DNA of 40,366 nt from an uncultured Prevotella sp. (GTDB lineage Bacteria; Bacteroidota; Bacteroidia; Bacteroidales; Bacteroidaceae). The stretch spans positions 1 to 40,366 of the forward strand of contig CAMOEW010000011.1 in NCBI GenBank assembly GCA_946612625.1. Reading direction: 5' to 3'. The position numbers and the translations under genes are program-made. The notes below the pieces were generated by a model. The model was not told the origin of the DNA, ran no database searches, and saw only the letters and a program-made list of their open reading frames with translations. Shown piece after piece: positions 1 to 8,937 of this stretch. Each line of letters begins with the position of its first letter. Position 1 is the first letter of the stretch.

Positions 1-2
1 AG

Positions 3-1001
3 GAACAACTGCTTCGCAACGATGATTCCGCGCTTGTGGTGAGAAAGACCTATACCCCACTCGACCTTACGCTTAGTGCCAAGGAACGGTCAAAAATTAT
101 CGATGGTACCAATCTGAGCTACATTAGGATTCCACTCAACAAGCCCTATTATAAGAAAAATGCCGACGGCAGCTACCGTAAATACAACAATATCGGACAT
201 TATTTCTACGAGTCATACAAGGCAAATCCTCACTATTTCACCAACAACTACGAGTTCAACCAATATGTTCTTCCCGGATTTTATATCAAGACTACTGACG
301 GCACGGGAGTGATGTCGAAAGTATATACCACAGAGTTGCTGTTCCATATCAAATATGCCAAGACCGTAGGCGATTCGTTAGTAGGCCATCAAAACCAGAT
401 AGTTACCCTCTCCGGCACTGAAGAGGTAATGATTACCAATACTATCAAGAACGACACAGCCCAGATTCACCGTCTTGTTGCCGAGGACACTCTATGCACT
501 TATCTCAAGACTCCGGCCGGAGTGTTTACCGAGGTTACGCTGCCTGTCGAAGAGGTTATGCACAACCACACACGCGATTCGCTCAGCCTTGTAGAAATTT
601 CATTCCAGAAGTACAATCAGCGCGACGAAGCTTCGCGCATTAGTGCTCCAACGTCGGTTCTTATGCTTCCTGTTGACAGTATGATACCGTTTTTCGAGAA
701 GAAGAGCATCGAGAACAACCTGAACTCGTTTATAGCAACCCTCGATTCAAAGAACTGTTATACGTTCAACAATATAGCTCCTCTTATTGTTCAAATGTAC
801 CATAATCGTAGCTCCTCTCCCAATTGGAACAAAGTGTTGCTCATACCAGTAACCCGCAAGACAAGCAGCTCGACGAGTACAACAACAGCTTCGATAAGCA
901 ATGAAATGGGATTATCGAGTTGCCGTTTGGTAAAGGCAGGCGATCCCAATCACGACCCTGTGAAGCTATATGTCATTTACAACCGTTTCAGAAAGGATTA
1001 G
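3..1001 (+). CDS. DUF4270 family protein, 5' partial
   Basis: The reading frame is open back to the window edge, so the start lies upstream; the first in-window GTG codons are internal. About 332 residues are visible. The visible part looks like the C-terminal two thirds of a DUF4270 protein, a Bacteroidota-specific family of mostly secreted or lipoprotein-type envelope proteins. It has a short 'RIPL' strand motif early, alternating beta-type segments, a 'TTELLFHIKY' segment, and the 'DPVKLYVIYNRF' type of C-terminus seen in that family. No catalytic motif is visible and the function is unknown. The stop is followed 7 bp later by a 42-residue ORF on the same strand, probably co-transcribed. 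The family call rests on remembered resemblance, not a search. Confidence 0.62.
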   Translation, partial: EQLLRNDDSALVVRKTYTPLDLTLSAKERSKIIDGTNLSYIRIPLNKPYYKKNADGSYRKYNNIGHYFYESYKANPHYFTNNYEFNQYVLPGFYIKTTDGTGVMSKVYTTELLFHIKYAKTVGDSLVGHQNQIVTLSGTEEVMITNTIKNDTAQIHRLVAEDTLCTYLKTPAGVFTEVTLPVEEVMHNHTRDSLSLVEISFQKYNQRDEASRISAPTSVLMLPVDSMIPFFEKKSIENNLNSFIATLDSKNCYTFNNIAPLIVQMYHNRSSSPNWNKVLLIPVTRKTSSSTSTTTASISNEMGLSSCRLVKAGDPNHDPVKLYVIYNRFRKD

Positions 1002-1008
1002 TACGTTG

Positions 1009-1137
1009 ATGGCCGATAATTTCCTTGAACGACATTACGTCGAATACGAACAGCGTAAAGCCGACTACATTCGTCGCAAGCGTCATCTGCCAAAGATGCC
1101 CCATCGTCCGGAACGTCCAGACGATGAGGCACTTTAG
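1009..1137 (+). CDS. Small conserved-looking basic protein, 42 residues
   Basis: A short ORF begins MADNFLERHYVEYEQRK and ends in a Pro/Arg/Asp-rich tail (RPERPDDEAL). It starts 7 bp after the DUF4270 stop and is read in the same direction. The N-terminal half is a charged amphipathic helix; the middle is strongly basic (IRRKRHLPK). I recall short proteins beginning MADN(F/Y)LE in other Bacteroidales, sometimes mislabelled 'dehydrogenase', but a 42-residue protein cannot be that enzyme. Function unknown. Support is the tight spacing, clean start and stop, and protein-like composition. Confidence 0.55.
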   Translation: MADNFLERHYVEYEQRKADYIRRKRHLPKMPHRPERPDDEAL

Positions 1138-1145
1138 CTGTCAAA

Positions 1146-1168
1146 AGTTTCTTGACTTATTAGAAACT
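1146..1168. terminator. Weak stem-loop between convergent genes
   Basis: AGTTTCT and AGAAACT form a perfect 7-bp stem around a 9-nt loop, between the 42-residue ORF (+) and the end of pcrA (-). There is no long T tract, so termination activity is a guess from position and structure. Confidence 0.3.
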
Positions 1169-1181
1169 GTCTGAATTATAA

Positions 1182-3524
1182 TCACACTATTCTGAGCTTT
1201 GCAAATTTTAACAGCAGTTGTTTCGTCCCTACATTTCGGAACTCTACAGTTGCTTTCCTGTTCTCACCCGTGCCCTCTACCTTCACCACTGTTCCTATTC
1301 CGAAGCGCTGATGTTCCACGGTAGCACCTTCGTTAATGGCACATTCTTCGCCATGGGTGGGTGTCGTAGGACGTTGTCTCCCGTTAGCAATGCTAAGCTG
1401 CCGTTTGAATCCGTCGGAGAAGGGGTCAACAGAATATTCTTCCTTTCTCGGAGCCACTATACGTGGTTTAGGGTCTGCTCGGAACTGTGTTGCTACGGGC
1501 CTTGGGTTCTGCTCCCAGCGATTAGCCGGCCGGCTCGCTCGTAAGGAATAATGCTCGGCTCGCTCGATTAGTGTCTGGTCGATGTCCATGATGAATCTTG
1601 AAGGAGTATCGTACTCCATGCGTCCATAGCGGAAGCGGTTCTGTGCACAAGTCAGAAAGCAATGTTTCTCTGCACGCGTAATGGCTACGTAGAGCAGGCG
1701 GCGTTCCTCTTCCAAGTCGCGCATCGAGTTGGTACTTAGTGGCGAGGGAAATATGTTCTCCTCAAGTCCGACAACGAACACTGTAGGAAATTCAAGTCCC
1801 TTAGCACTGTGAATGGTCATCAGCGTCACCTTTGGTATATCTTCGCTCTTGTCGCTGTCGAGGTCGGTCAGCAATGCCACTTCCTGTAGGAAGTCGCTGA
1901 TGTAAGTGTGTTCTTCACCACTCTCTTCTCGACGTGTCTGTACAAAGTCTTGTAGGCTGTTGAGAAATTCCTCCAGATTCTGCTGACGCGAGATGTCCTC
2001 AGGAGCCTTACCCGAATATAAGTCGCGACTTATTCCACTGCTTATTATAATATCGTGTCCGAGTGTGTATGCATCGTCGGTATCCATGCGCTCCGCCCAT
2101 CCAGCAATCATCTGGCGGAAACTGTCAATTTTCGTATAGGTCGTCTTGGATAGTCCTATCGGAAATAATCCGGGCTGCTCTATTATCTGCCATAGGCTCA
2201 CTCCGTAGCGGTTTGCTCCTTCGATGATTTTATTTACAGTCGTTGCCCCGATGCCGCGTGTGGGATAGTTGACAATACGCTTGAAAGCTTCCTCGTCGTC
2301 TTTGTTTGCCACAAGTCTGAAATATGCAATCACATCTTTTATCTCTTTGCGCTGATAGAAACTCAGTCCACCGTAGATTTTGTAAGGCATACCACGCTTG
2401 CGCAGTTCCTCCTCGAACGTTCGGCTCTGTGCATTGGTGCGGTATAGGATGGCGAAGTCACTATATTCGCAGTGCTCGACACGCCGGATTTCTTCAATGT
2501 TTTTTGCCACTATAATCGCCTCTTCTTTGTCGCTGTATGCTTCGGAGAGTTTCAAGCGCTCTCCATGCTCGTTGCGGCTGAAAACATCTTTCGGTATCTG
2601 CCGTTTGTTCTTGCTTATCAGACTGTTTGCAGCCTTCACTATAAGCTGTGTACTTCGGTAGTTCTGTTCCAGCTTAAAGAGCCGGGCATTGTCGTATGCC
2701 TCGTTGAATGTCAGAATATTGTCGATATTTGCTCCACGAAAACTATATATGCTCTGCGCATCGTCCCCGACCACACATACGTGCTGATGTTCCTTTGTCA
2801 ACTGCATCACAATTTCCTGCTGTACGAAGTTTGTGTCCTGATACTCATCTACGAGCACATAGTGAAAGCGCTGTACATATTTCCGCCTTATATCATCATG
2901 GTTGCGGAACAATTTCCAAGTATATACAAGTAGGTCGTCGAAGTCCATGGCATTTGCCTGGCGACATCGGTCAACATACCTTGCATATACAGCCTGCAGT
3001 TTGTCACGCTTCATCTGGCGGTCGTCTTGCATCATAGTAGAGCCGATATAGTCCCGTGGCGAAAGCAAATGGTTCTTTGCCATACTGATACGTGCTGCCA
3101 CGGCTGAGCCCTTATATACTTTGTCGTCGAGTCCCATCTCTTTGATTATCGACTTTACCAGCGACGCAGAGTCGGATGCATCATATATTGTAAAATTAGA
3201 ATTGAACCCAATTTTCTCTGCCTCTGCTCTCAGTATGTGTGAGAATACAGAGTGGAAGGTACCCATGTTGAGCCTCTGTGCGCGTTCTTTTCCCACGAGC
3301 TTTCCTATACGGTCTTTCATCTCGCGTGCTGCCTTGTTGGTAAAGGTCAGTGCGAGGATGTTCCACGGTTTCAAGCCACTTTCCAACAGAAAAGCTATCT
3401 TATATGTCAGCACTCGGGTCTTGCCCGAACCAGCACCTGCAATGACGAGTTGCGCTCCGTCGCAATACTCCACAGCCTGGCGCTGGCTCTCATTAAGTTC
3501 AGAAAGCAATATGTTCTTATCCAT
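1182..3524 (-). CDS. pcrA: UvrD/PcrA-type SF1A DNA helicase
   Basis: This is a 780-residue ATP-dependent 3'-5' DNA helicase of the UvrD/PcrA/Rep family, which acts in nucleotide excision repair and removal of replication and recombination blocks. The helicase motifs appear in order: Q-motif LNESQRQAV (about 10-18), Walker A GAGSGKT (30-36), motif Ia TFTNKAAREM, Walker B DEYQDTN, motif III GDDAQSIYSFRGA, motif IV QNYRS, motif V TIHSAKGLEFPTVF and motif VI LLYVAITRA. The last 60 or so residues (HQRFGIGTVVKVEG...) match the C-terminal Tudor-like domain of PcrA that binds RNA polymerase. An in-frame ATG five codons upstream was rejected because a TACCTTTG -7 box overlaps that stretch. The -7 box ends 4 nt before the chosen ATG, so the mRNA may be leaderless. 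Confidence 0.93.
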   Translation of the reverse strand: MDKNILLSELNESQRQAVEYCDGAQLVIAGAGSGKTRVLTYKIAFLLESGLKPWNILALTFTNKAAREMKDRIGKLVGKERAQRLNMGTFHSVFSHILRAEAEKIGFNSNFTIYDASDSASLVKSIIKEMGLDDKVYKGSAVAARISMAKNHLLSPRDYIGSTMMQDDRQMKRDKLQAVYARYVDRCRQANAMDFDDLLVYTWKLFRNHDDIRRKYVQRFHYVLVDEYQDTNFVQQEIVMQLTKEHQHVCVVGDDAQSIYSFRGANIDNILTFNEAYDNARLFKLEQNYRSTQLIVKAANSLISKNKRQIPKDVFSRNEHGERLKLSEAYSDKEEAIIVAKNIEEIRRVEHCEYSDFAILYRTNAQSRTFEEELRKRGMPYKIYGGLSFYQRKEIKDVIAYFRLVANKDDEEAFKRIVNYPTRGIGATTVNKIIEGANRYGVSLWQIIEQPGLFPIGLSKTTYTKIDSFRQMIAGWAERMDTDDAYTLGHDIIISSGISRDLYSGKAPEDISRQQNLEEFLNSLQDFVQTRREESGEEHTYISDFLQEVALLTDLDSDKSEDIPKVTLMTIHSAKGLEFPTVFVVGLEENIFPSPLSTNSMRDLEEERRLLYVAITRAEKHCFLTCAQNRFRYGRMEYDTPSRFIMDIDQTLIERAEHYSLRASRPANRWEQNPRPVATQFRADPKPRIVAPRKEEYSVDPFSDGFKRQLSIANGRQRPTTPTHGEECAINEGATVEHQRFGIGTVVKVEGTGENRKATVEFRNVGTKQLLLKFAKLRIV

Positions 3525-3528
3525 GTCG

Positions 3529-3560
3529 CAAAGGTACATTAAAAATCCGACTTATCGAAA
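3529..3560 (-). promoter_or_regulatory. pcrA promoter (-7 TACCTTTG, -33-like TTTC)
   Basis: On the minus strand, TACCTTTG at 3529-3536 matches the Bacteroidota -7 consensus TAnnTTTG exactly. A TTTC at 3557-3560, 20 bp upstream, stands in for the usual TTTG. The ATG follows the -7 box after only 4 nt (CGAC). The -33-like element lies inside the preceding terminator hairpin. Confidence 0.65.
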
Positions 3561-3574
3561 TAAATCGGATTTTT
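3541..3574 (-). terminator. Intrinsic terminator of the leu/cim operon
   Basis: AAAAATCCGA and TCGGATTTTT form a 10-bp stem, extended after one mismatch by TTAT/ATAA around a CGAA loop. In the minus direction it ends in a T run, 11 bp past the cimA stop. It separates the leu operon from pcrA. Confidence 0.75.
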
Positions 3575-3585
3575 TCTTTCGTTTT

Positions 3586-5115
3586 TCACTGCTTCTCCTC
3601 GATGATATTAAGCATCTTGAATGTAGCCTTGATGGCAGCATCGGTCTGGTCGGCATCAAGCCCTCGCGTGCGTATAAGATGACCGTTGTCGTTCCATGTG
3701 ATTATCGTCTGTACAAGAGCGTCGGTACGGCCACCGGGAGGTATGCTCACCACATAATTATGGAGTATGGGGAATGTCCGCCCAAGATATTTCCGATAGA
3801 TATAACGTAGCGCTTTCACAAAGGCATCATATTGTCCGTCGCCCGTTGCAGCTGCCTCATACTGTCGCCCGTTGATTTCCACCTTGATGTTAGCTCCCGG
3901 TTTCAGTCCGTAGGCTGTTGATACGACATAGCTTACGAGTTTCACCCTATCTTCTGGAGCATCGTGTTTCAAGACGTCGCTGACGATATACGGCAAGTCC
4001 TCCTGCGTTACGATTTCTTTCTTGTCGCCAAGTTCTGTTATACGCTGTGTCACACGGCGCGTCTGTTCCGGGGTCAGTTCAAGTCCGAGTTCTTCCAGAT
4101 TCTTTGCGATATTCGCCTTGCCACTGTTTTTGCCAAGGGCATACTCGCGCTTACGTCCGAAACGCTCGGGAACAAGATCATTGTAGTATAGCTTGTTCTT
4201 GGTGTCACCGTCGGCATGAACTCCGGCAACTTGCGTAAACACATTATCACCCACGATAGGCTGATTTGGTGCGATGGCAATGCCGCTGTATCCCTCAACC
4301 AGATGGCTGATGTCGTTAAGTTGACTCTCATCAATGCTTGTTACTGCATGAAACTGGTCCTTCAGTATTGCTTGTACACTTGCCAAAGGAGCATTGCCAC
4401 AGCGTTCGCCAAGCCCGTTGACCGTTACATGCAGTCCACGCACTCCGCCAAGCACTGCAGCAAGCGAATTACTCACGGCAAGGTCGTAGTCGTTGTGGGC
4501 ATGGAAATCAAAATGCACATTGGGATAGCGACGGCGCATCTTTCTGAAATATTCTATAACCTGCAATGGGTTCATGATGCCAAGGGTGTCGGGCAACATA
4601 AAGCGCTGTACACCGCAGTCTTTCAAGGCATCGACCATCTGATACACATACTTGGGCGAATCTTTCATGCCGTTCGACCAGTCTTCAAGATACAGGTTGA
4701 CGCTGATACCGCTTTCTATGGCATAGCCGATAGTCTCGAGAATATCTGAAATATGCTGTTCAGGGGTCTTTCCGAGCTGTTGCATACAGTGTTTCTGCGA
4801 GCCTTTGGCAAGGAGGTTCATCACTCGACAGCCACAACCAGCTATCCAATCAACGCTGTGTCGGCCATCAACGAAACCGAGCACCTCGACCCTCTCCCCT
4901 TTACCTATCTGGCGTGCGTAGCGGCAAATCATTCTCACCGCCTCACGTTCACCTTCCGATACACCTGCACTGGCCACCTCGATACGGTCAACATTAACCT
5001 TGCTGAGGAGCATGCGAGCAATGACGAGCTTCTCATGTGGAAGAAAAGACACACCACTGGTCTGCTCGCCATCGCGCAGCGTACAGTCCATTATCTCAAT
5101 TCTTTTCTCTCCCAC
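3586..5115 (-). CDS. cimA: (R)-citramalate synthase, Leptospira CimA type
   Basis: A 509-residue alpha-isopropylmalate-synthase-family enzyme, predicted to condense pyruvate with acetyl-CoA to citramalate, the first step of threonine-independent isoleucine synthesis. The TIM barrel begins with CTLRDGEQ (Arg14, Asp15); metal-binding HAHND, NGLGERCGN, the VFTQVAGVHADGD segment and a C-terminal regulatory domain follow. By eye it matches remembered Leptospira interrogans CimA far better than LeuA. Residues named there as setting pyruvate specificity (Leu81, Leu104, Tyr144) align at a constant offset of two with Leu79, Leu102 and Tyr142. The start lies 25 bp inside leuD; the alternative Met9 (TAATG overlap) would cut the first barrel strand. 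It could still be a second LeuA or a homocitrate-type enzyme, but CimA fits best. Confidence 0.83.
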   Translation of the reverse strand: MGEKRIEIMDCTLRDGEQTSGVSFLPHEKLVIARMLLSKVNVDRIEVASAGVSEGEREAVRMICRYARQIGKGERVEVLGFVDGRHSVDWIAGCGCRVMNLLAKGSQKHCMQQLGKTPEQHISDILETIGYAIESGISVNLYLEDWSNGMKDSPKYVYQMVDALKDCGVQRFMLPDTLGIMNPLQVIEYFRKMRRRYPNVHFDFHAHNDYDLAVSNSLAAVLGGVRGLHVTVNGLGERCGNAPLASVQAILKDQFHAVTSIDESQLNDISHLVEGYSGIAIAPNQPIVGDNVFTQVAGVHADGDTKNKLYYNDLVPERFGRKREYALGKNSGKANIAKNLEELGLELTPEQTRRVTQRITELGDKKEIVTQEDLPYIVSDVLKHDAPEDRVKLVSYVVSTAYGLKPGANIKVEINGRQYEAAATGDGQYDAFVKALRYIYRKYLGRTFPILHNYVVSIPPGGRTDALVQTIITWNDNGHLIRTRGLDADQTDAAIKATFKMLNIIEEKQ

Positions 5116-5696
5116 TCTTCTGTCTTTGCCTGATTCTGTACTAAGAAGTCAATGTCGTCGAGGCCGTTGATAAGACAATGCTTCTTATATCCATTGATAT
5201 CAAAATGCTCGCTACGTCCGGTAGCCTTGTTGGTGACAGTCTGACGAGGCAAATCTACCTCTACTTCTATCTTAGGATTGTCACTGATGCTGCTGAAAAG
5301 TTCAGCCAGGAAGTCCTCACTCACAACCACCGGAAGCACAAAATTGTTCAGTTCGTTGTTCTTGTGGATATCTGCAAAGAAAGAGCTGATTACAACCCTG
5401 AATCCATATCCAGCGATAGCCCATGCCGCATGCTCACGGCTGGAGCCACTGCCAAAGTTTTTTCCTGCCACGAGAATTACGCTTCCGTCGTATTTTGGAT
5501 CGTTGAGCACAAAGTCGCTGTTCAGTGTTCCGTCAGCATTATAACGCCAGTCACGGAACAGATTGTCGCCAAAAAACTTCTCCTCACGTGTAGTTGCCTT
5601 GAGGAATCGTGCCGGTATAATCTGATCGGTATCTACATTCTCCAATGGAAGTGGTACGCAAGTACTTGTGATTATATTGAATTTCTGTTTAGCCAT
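5091..5696 (-). CDS. leuD: 3-isopropylmalate dehydratase small subunit
   Basis: A 201-residue LeuD, the small subunit that completes the aconitase-type active site of LeuCD, which isomerises 2- to 3-isopropylmalate and, in the citramalate route, citramalate to 2-methylmalate-type products. Diagnostic segments are PLPLENVDTDQIIPARFLK (about 16-34) and the loop GKNFGSGSSREHAAWAI, which binds the substrate carboxylate. Length matches the family. It lies 28 bp after leuC and overlaps cimA, so translation of the operon is tightly linked. Confidence 0.95.
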   Translation of the reverse strand: MAKQKFNIITSTCVPLPLENVDTDQIIPARFLKATTREEKFFGDNLFRDWRYNADGTLNSDFVLNDPKYDGSVILVAGKNFGSGSSREHAAWAIAGYGFRVVISSFFADIHKNNELNNFVLPVVVSEDFLAELFSSISDNPKIEVEVDLPRQTVTNKATGRSEHFDINGYKKHCLINGLDDIDFLVQNQAKTEEWERKELR

Positions 5697-5724
5697 TGTT
5701 AAATTGTCGATTATCTATTATCAA

Positions 5725-7152
5725 TTAAATCAACTCTCTCGGATCTGTGATAACACCTGTTACTGCAGCGGCAGCCGCAACCAAGGGTGAGGCGAGTATT
5801 GTTCGTGCTCCAGGCCCCTGACGCCCTTCAAAATTACGGTTAGATGTAGAAACACTGAGTTTTCCTGCAGGTATCTTGTCGTCGTTCATCGCGAGACAAG
5901 CGGAACAGCCCGGCTGACGTATGGCGAAGCCGGCATCCTCGAGCACCTTGTCGAGACCTTCCTGACGTATCTGACGGTCAACAGCCCATGAGCCTGGAAC
6001 AAGCCAAGCGATAACGTTGTCGGCCTTCTTCCTTCCCTTCACGATAGAAGCAAACGCACGGAAATCTTCTATACGACCGTTGGTACAGGCACCGAGGAAC
6101 ACATAGTCAACATTCTTACCCAGAAGTTTCTCGCCAGGTTTGAACTGCATATAATTGAGGGCTTTGTCAAAACCCACCCCGCCTTCTTTAGGAATTGACT
6201 CGCTGATGCCGATGCCCATACCGGGATTAGTGCCATATGTAATGCGAGGTTCTATATCCTTAGCATCGAATGTCAGTTCCTTGTCAAACACAGCATTGTC
6301 GTCACTCTTCAAAGTTTTCCAGTAGGCAACGGCCTTGTCCCATTCGGCACCCTTTGGAGCAAAGTCACGCCCCTTAATATATTCAAAAGTCGTCTCATCG
6401 GGTGCTACGAATCCACCGCGCGCACCCATCTCGATAGAGAGGTTGCAGAGTGTCAGACGTCCTTCCATTGACATTTCGCTGACCACCTCACCGGCATACT
6501 CTACAAAATAGCCCGTGGCACCGCTGGTAGTGAGCTGCGACATCAGATAGAGAGCCACGTCCTTAGCTGATACGCCCTTGCCGAGTTTACCGTTGATGCT
6601 GATGCGCATCGACTTCGGCTTTTGCTGAAGAATGCACTGCGATGCCAATACCATCTCCACTTCAGATGTTCCGATACCAAAAGCCACAGCTCCCATAGCT
6701 CCATGGGTAGAGGTGTGGGAATCGCCACATACGATGGTCATCCCCGGTAGCGACAGACCTTTCTCCGGACCTACTACGTGTATTATTCCATTCGACGGAT
6801 CCATCATACCGTAGTGTGTCAGTCCGAATTCCGAAGCATTACGTGCCAAGGTATCTACCTGTGCCTTGCTCACGGGGTCATCGATTGGTTTGTCCTGGTC
6901 ATGGGTCGGCGTGTTATGGTCGGGCATACAATATATATGGTCGGGGCGGAAACATTTCAGTCCACGAGCCCTCATGCCATCAAATGCCTGCGGCGATGTC
7001 ACCTCATGACAGTACAGACGGTCAATATAAAGCTGGGTCGGACCATCGGGAACAATCTGTACCACATGCCGGTCCCATATTTTGTCGAAAAGGGTGTGTC
7101 CCTCATCACTCCCGTGAAACCTAATTTGCTCGTTGTTTTTATCCATAATCAT
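5725..7152 (-). CDS. leuC: 3-isopropylmalate dehydratase large subunit
   Basis: A 475-residue LeuC, the [4Fe-4S] subunit of isopropylmalate isomerase. The cluster ligands are visible as Cys356 (GACTNGR) and Cys416/Cys419 ([10 protein letters not shown]). Other family motifs are MPDHNTPT (about 76-83), [12 protein letters not shown] (143-154) and the PGSWAVDRQ segment. The N-terminus is about 18 residues longer than usual before LFDKIWD; a second Met (MDKNNEQ) two codons in is an alternative start. It sits 36 bp after leuA and 28 bp before leuD in one operon. Confidence 0.95.
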   Translation of the reverse strand: MIMDKNNEQIRFHGSDEGHTLFDKIWDRHVVQIVPDGPTQLYIDRLYCHEVTSPQAFDGMRARGLKCFRPDHIYCMPDHNTPTHDQDKPIDDPVSKAQVDTLARNASEFGLTHYGMMDPSNGIIHVVGPEKGLSLPGMTIVCGDSHTSTHGAMGAVAFGIGTSEVEMVLASQCILQQKPKSMRISINGKLGKGVSAKDVALYLMSQLTTSGATGYFVEYAGEVVSEMSMEGRLTLCNLSIEMGARGGFVAPDETTFEYIKGRDFAPKGAEWDKAVAYWKTLKSDDNAVFDKELTFDAKDIEPRITYGTNPGMGIGISESIPKEGGVGFDKALNYMQFKPGEKLLGKNVDYVFLGACTNGRIEDFRAFASIVKGRKKADNVIAWLVPGSWAVDRQIRQEGLDKVLEDAGFAIRQPGCSACLAMNDDKIPAGKLSVSTSNRNFEGRQGPGARTILASPLVAAAAAVTGVITDPRELI

Positions 7153-7188
7153 TATCTTAATAATTGTAAGGGTATGTGCTGTCTTATC

Positions 7189-8703
7189 TCAGAGTGAGGG
7201 GTTGGGACGCTTAAACTTATTGATACAGTCGATGTATGCCTCAACAGAAGCTGTCACAATGTCGGTATTAGCCCCGAAGCCATAGTAGAGACCGCCGTCG
7301 TATTCTACCTGCATGTGTACTTTACCCACATCGTCACTGCCCTTCGAGATAGCCTGTATAGTAAACTCCTTCAGCGTCATCTGCTTCATGATAATGCGCT
7401 TCAAAGCCTTGATAGCGGCATCTACAGGACCGTTTCCTGAAGCGGCTGCCTCGAACTTCTGCCCACTGATATCGAGCCCTATCGATGCAACGCTCTTCAC
7501 GCCCTTACCCGTGGTTACCTGTAGGAAGTCGAGCTTCACGGCATGTGCCTCGGCAGTATCAGCCCCGGCAAGCATCAGAACGTCGGCATCGTTCACTTCT
7601 TTCTTCTGGTCGGCCAGTTGGAGGAACTTCTCGTAGATGGCATCGAGTTTCTTTTCGTCGTTGATGTCCACTCCGTTCACATGCAGACGATGCTTCAGAG
7701 CTGCACGGCCCGAGCGTGCGGTAAGTACAATCGAATTGTCGTCGATACCTACATCCTTCGGATCCATAATCTCGTATGTCTGCGCGTTTTTCAGCACTCC
7801 ATCCTGGTGAATACCGCTCGAATGTGCAAAAGCATTGCGTCCCACGATAGCTTTGTTGGGCTGCACAGGCATGTTCATCAAGCTCGACACCATGCGGCTG
7901 GTGGGATAGATTTTCTGAGTGTTGATATTAGTGTCTATGCCAAGACCCTTATGACAACGTAGAATCATGGCAATCTCTTCGAGCGAGGTGTTACCGGCAC
8001 GCTCACCGATTCCATTGATTGTTACCTCTACCTGACGTGCACCACCCATCACACCTGAGAATGTGTTTGCAGTTGCCATTCCCAGATCGTTGTGGCAGTG
8101 GGTTGATATCACGGCTTTGTCGATGCCGTCAACGTGTTCCTTCAGATATTTTATCTTTTCATAGTATTCCTGTGGCAAACAGTACCCGGTAGTGTCGGGA
8201 ATGTTCACTACGGTAGCACCAGCCTTGATGACCGCCTCTACCACGCGTGCAAGGTATTCATTCTCAGTACGTCCGGCATCCTCGCAATAGAACTCCACGT
8301 CTTCAACGTATTTCTTCGCGTATTTAGTGGCGGCTATGGCGCGCTCAATAATTTCCTCGCGGTTTGAGTTGAACTTGTATTTTATGTGCGAGTCGCTTGT
8401 GCCTATACCAGTGTGGATACGCTTATGCTTGGCGTATTTCAAAGCATCGAAGGCTACATCGATGTCTTTCTGCACTGCACGCGTTAGCGCACATATCGTA
8501 GGCCATGTCACAGCCTTTGAAATCTCAATAACTGAATTGAAGTCGCCGGGACTCGAAATGGGGAATCCTGCTTCAATAACATCCACGCCAAGCTGCTCCA
8601 ATGCCTTTGCCACCTGAATCTTCTCCACAGTGTTCAACTGGCATCCTGGAACCTGTTCACCGTCGCGAAGCGTAGTGTCGAAAATAAATAATCTGTCGCT
8701 CAT
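7189..8703 (-). CDS. leuA: 2-isopropylmalate synthase
   Basis: A 504-residue LeuA, which condenses 2-oxoisovalerate with acetyl-CoA in the committed step of leucine synthesis. Motifs: [13 protein letters not shown] (Arg13, Asp14), STHCHNDLG (metal-binding HxH), NGIGERAGN, and [11 protein letters not shown] with the conserved His. A C-terminal allosteric leucine-binding domain (from about residue 385, ending in the [10 protein letters not shown] helix) is complete, so feedback inhibition by leucine is expected. It is the first gene of the operon and has a recognisable promoter and a roughly 105-nt leader. It shares its upstream region with the divergent protease gene. Confidence 0.95.
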   Translation of the reverse strand: MSDRLFIFDTTLRDGEQVPGCQLNTVEKIQVAKALEQLGVDVIEAGFPISSPGDFNSVIEISKAVTWPTICALTRAVQKDIDVAFDALKYAKHKRIHTGIGTSDSHIKYKFNSNREEIIERAIAATKYAKKYVEDVEFYCEDAGRTENEYLARVVEAVIKAGATVVNIPDTTGYCLPQEYYEKIKYLKEHVDGIDKAVISTHCHNDLGMATANTFSGVMGGARQVEVTINGIGERAGNTSLEEIAMILRCHKGLGIDTNINTQKIYPTSRMVSSLMNMPVQPNKAIVGRNAFAHSSGIHQDGVLKNAQTYEIMDPKDVGIDDNSIVLTARSGRAALKHRLHVNGVDINDEKKLDAIYEKFLQLADQKKEVNDADVLMLAGADTAEAHAVKLDFLQVTTGKGVKSVASIGLDISGQKFEAAASGNGPVDAAIKALKRIIMKQMTLKEFTIQAISKGSDDVGKVHMQVEYDGGLYYGFGANTDIVTASVEAYIDCINKFKRPNPSL

Positions 8704-8724
8704 ATTCTTATTATTTTTTTACTC

Positions 8725-8787
8725 TCAAATGAAAACAAGCCTTTCACACCCGGAAGTGAGAAAGACTCGAAGGCTGAATGAACTCAT
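8725..8787 (-). CDS. Candidate 20-residue leader peptide of the leu operon
   Basis: Between the leuA promoter and leuA lies an ATG-to-TGA ORF reading MSSFSLRVFLTSGCERLVFI. Six of 20 residues are Leu, Val or Ile, and the peptide ends LVFI. A small hairpin (CTTTC/GAAAG plus CAC/GTG, 8741-8764) lies within it. This resembles an attenuation leader, but no T-tailed terminator stem is seen before leuA. Low confidence; it may be chance. Confidence 0.2.
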   Translation of the reverse strand: MSSFSLRVFLTSGCERLVFI

Positions 8788-8817
8788 TTCTATTTCCTGT
8801 TTATTCTTTAACGGCTG

Positions 8818-8849
8818 CAAATTTACATATTTTCCACCATACAAACAAA
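8818..8849 (-). promoter_or_regulatory. leuA promoter
   Basis: On the minus strand TTTG (8846-8849), a 20-bp spacer, then TAAATTTG (8818-8825), followed by CAGCCG. Both boxes match the Bacteroidota consensus exactly. The transcript would have a leader of about 105 nt. Confidence 0.78.
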
Positions 8850-8875
8850 TAAATCGAAACTTTTTTCGCGAAAAA

Positions 8876-8906
8876 TTTGCTTTTTTGTTCTTTTATTGTA
8901 ACTTTG
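8876..8906 (+). promoter_or_regulatory. Promoter of the S8 protease gene
   Basis: TTTG (8876-8879), a 19-bp spacer and TAACTTTG (8899-8906) form a full consensus promoter 31 bp before the protease ATG. It is divergent from the leuA promoter, with about 26 bp between the two -33 boxes. Confidence 0.78.
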
Positions 8907-8937
8907 CCGATAAATTGCAACTTACGAACAAAAATAT

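Noticed and set aside
3525..3539. Upstream start giving pcrA five extra residues
   Set aside because: The stretch overlaps the TACCTTTG -7 box, so it would not be transcribed; the same reasoning removed upstream starts for the transporter, feoAB and the GT at 17304.
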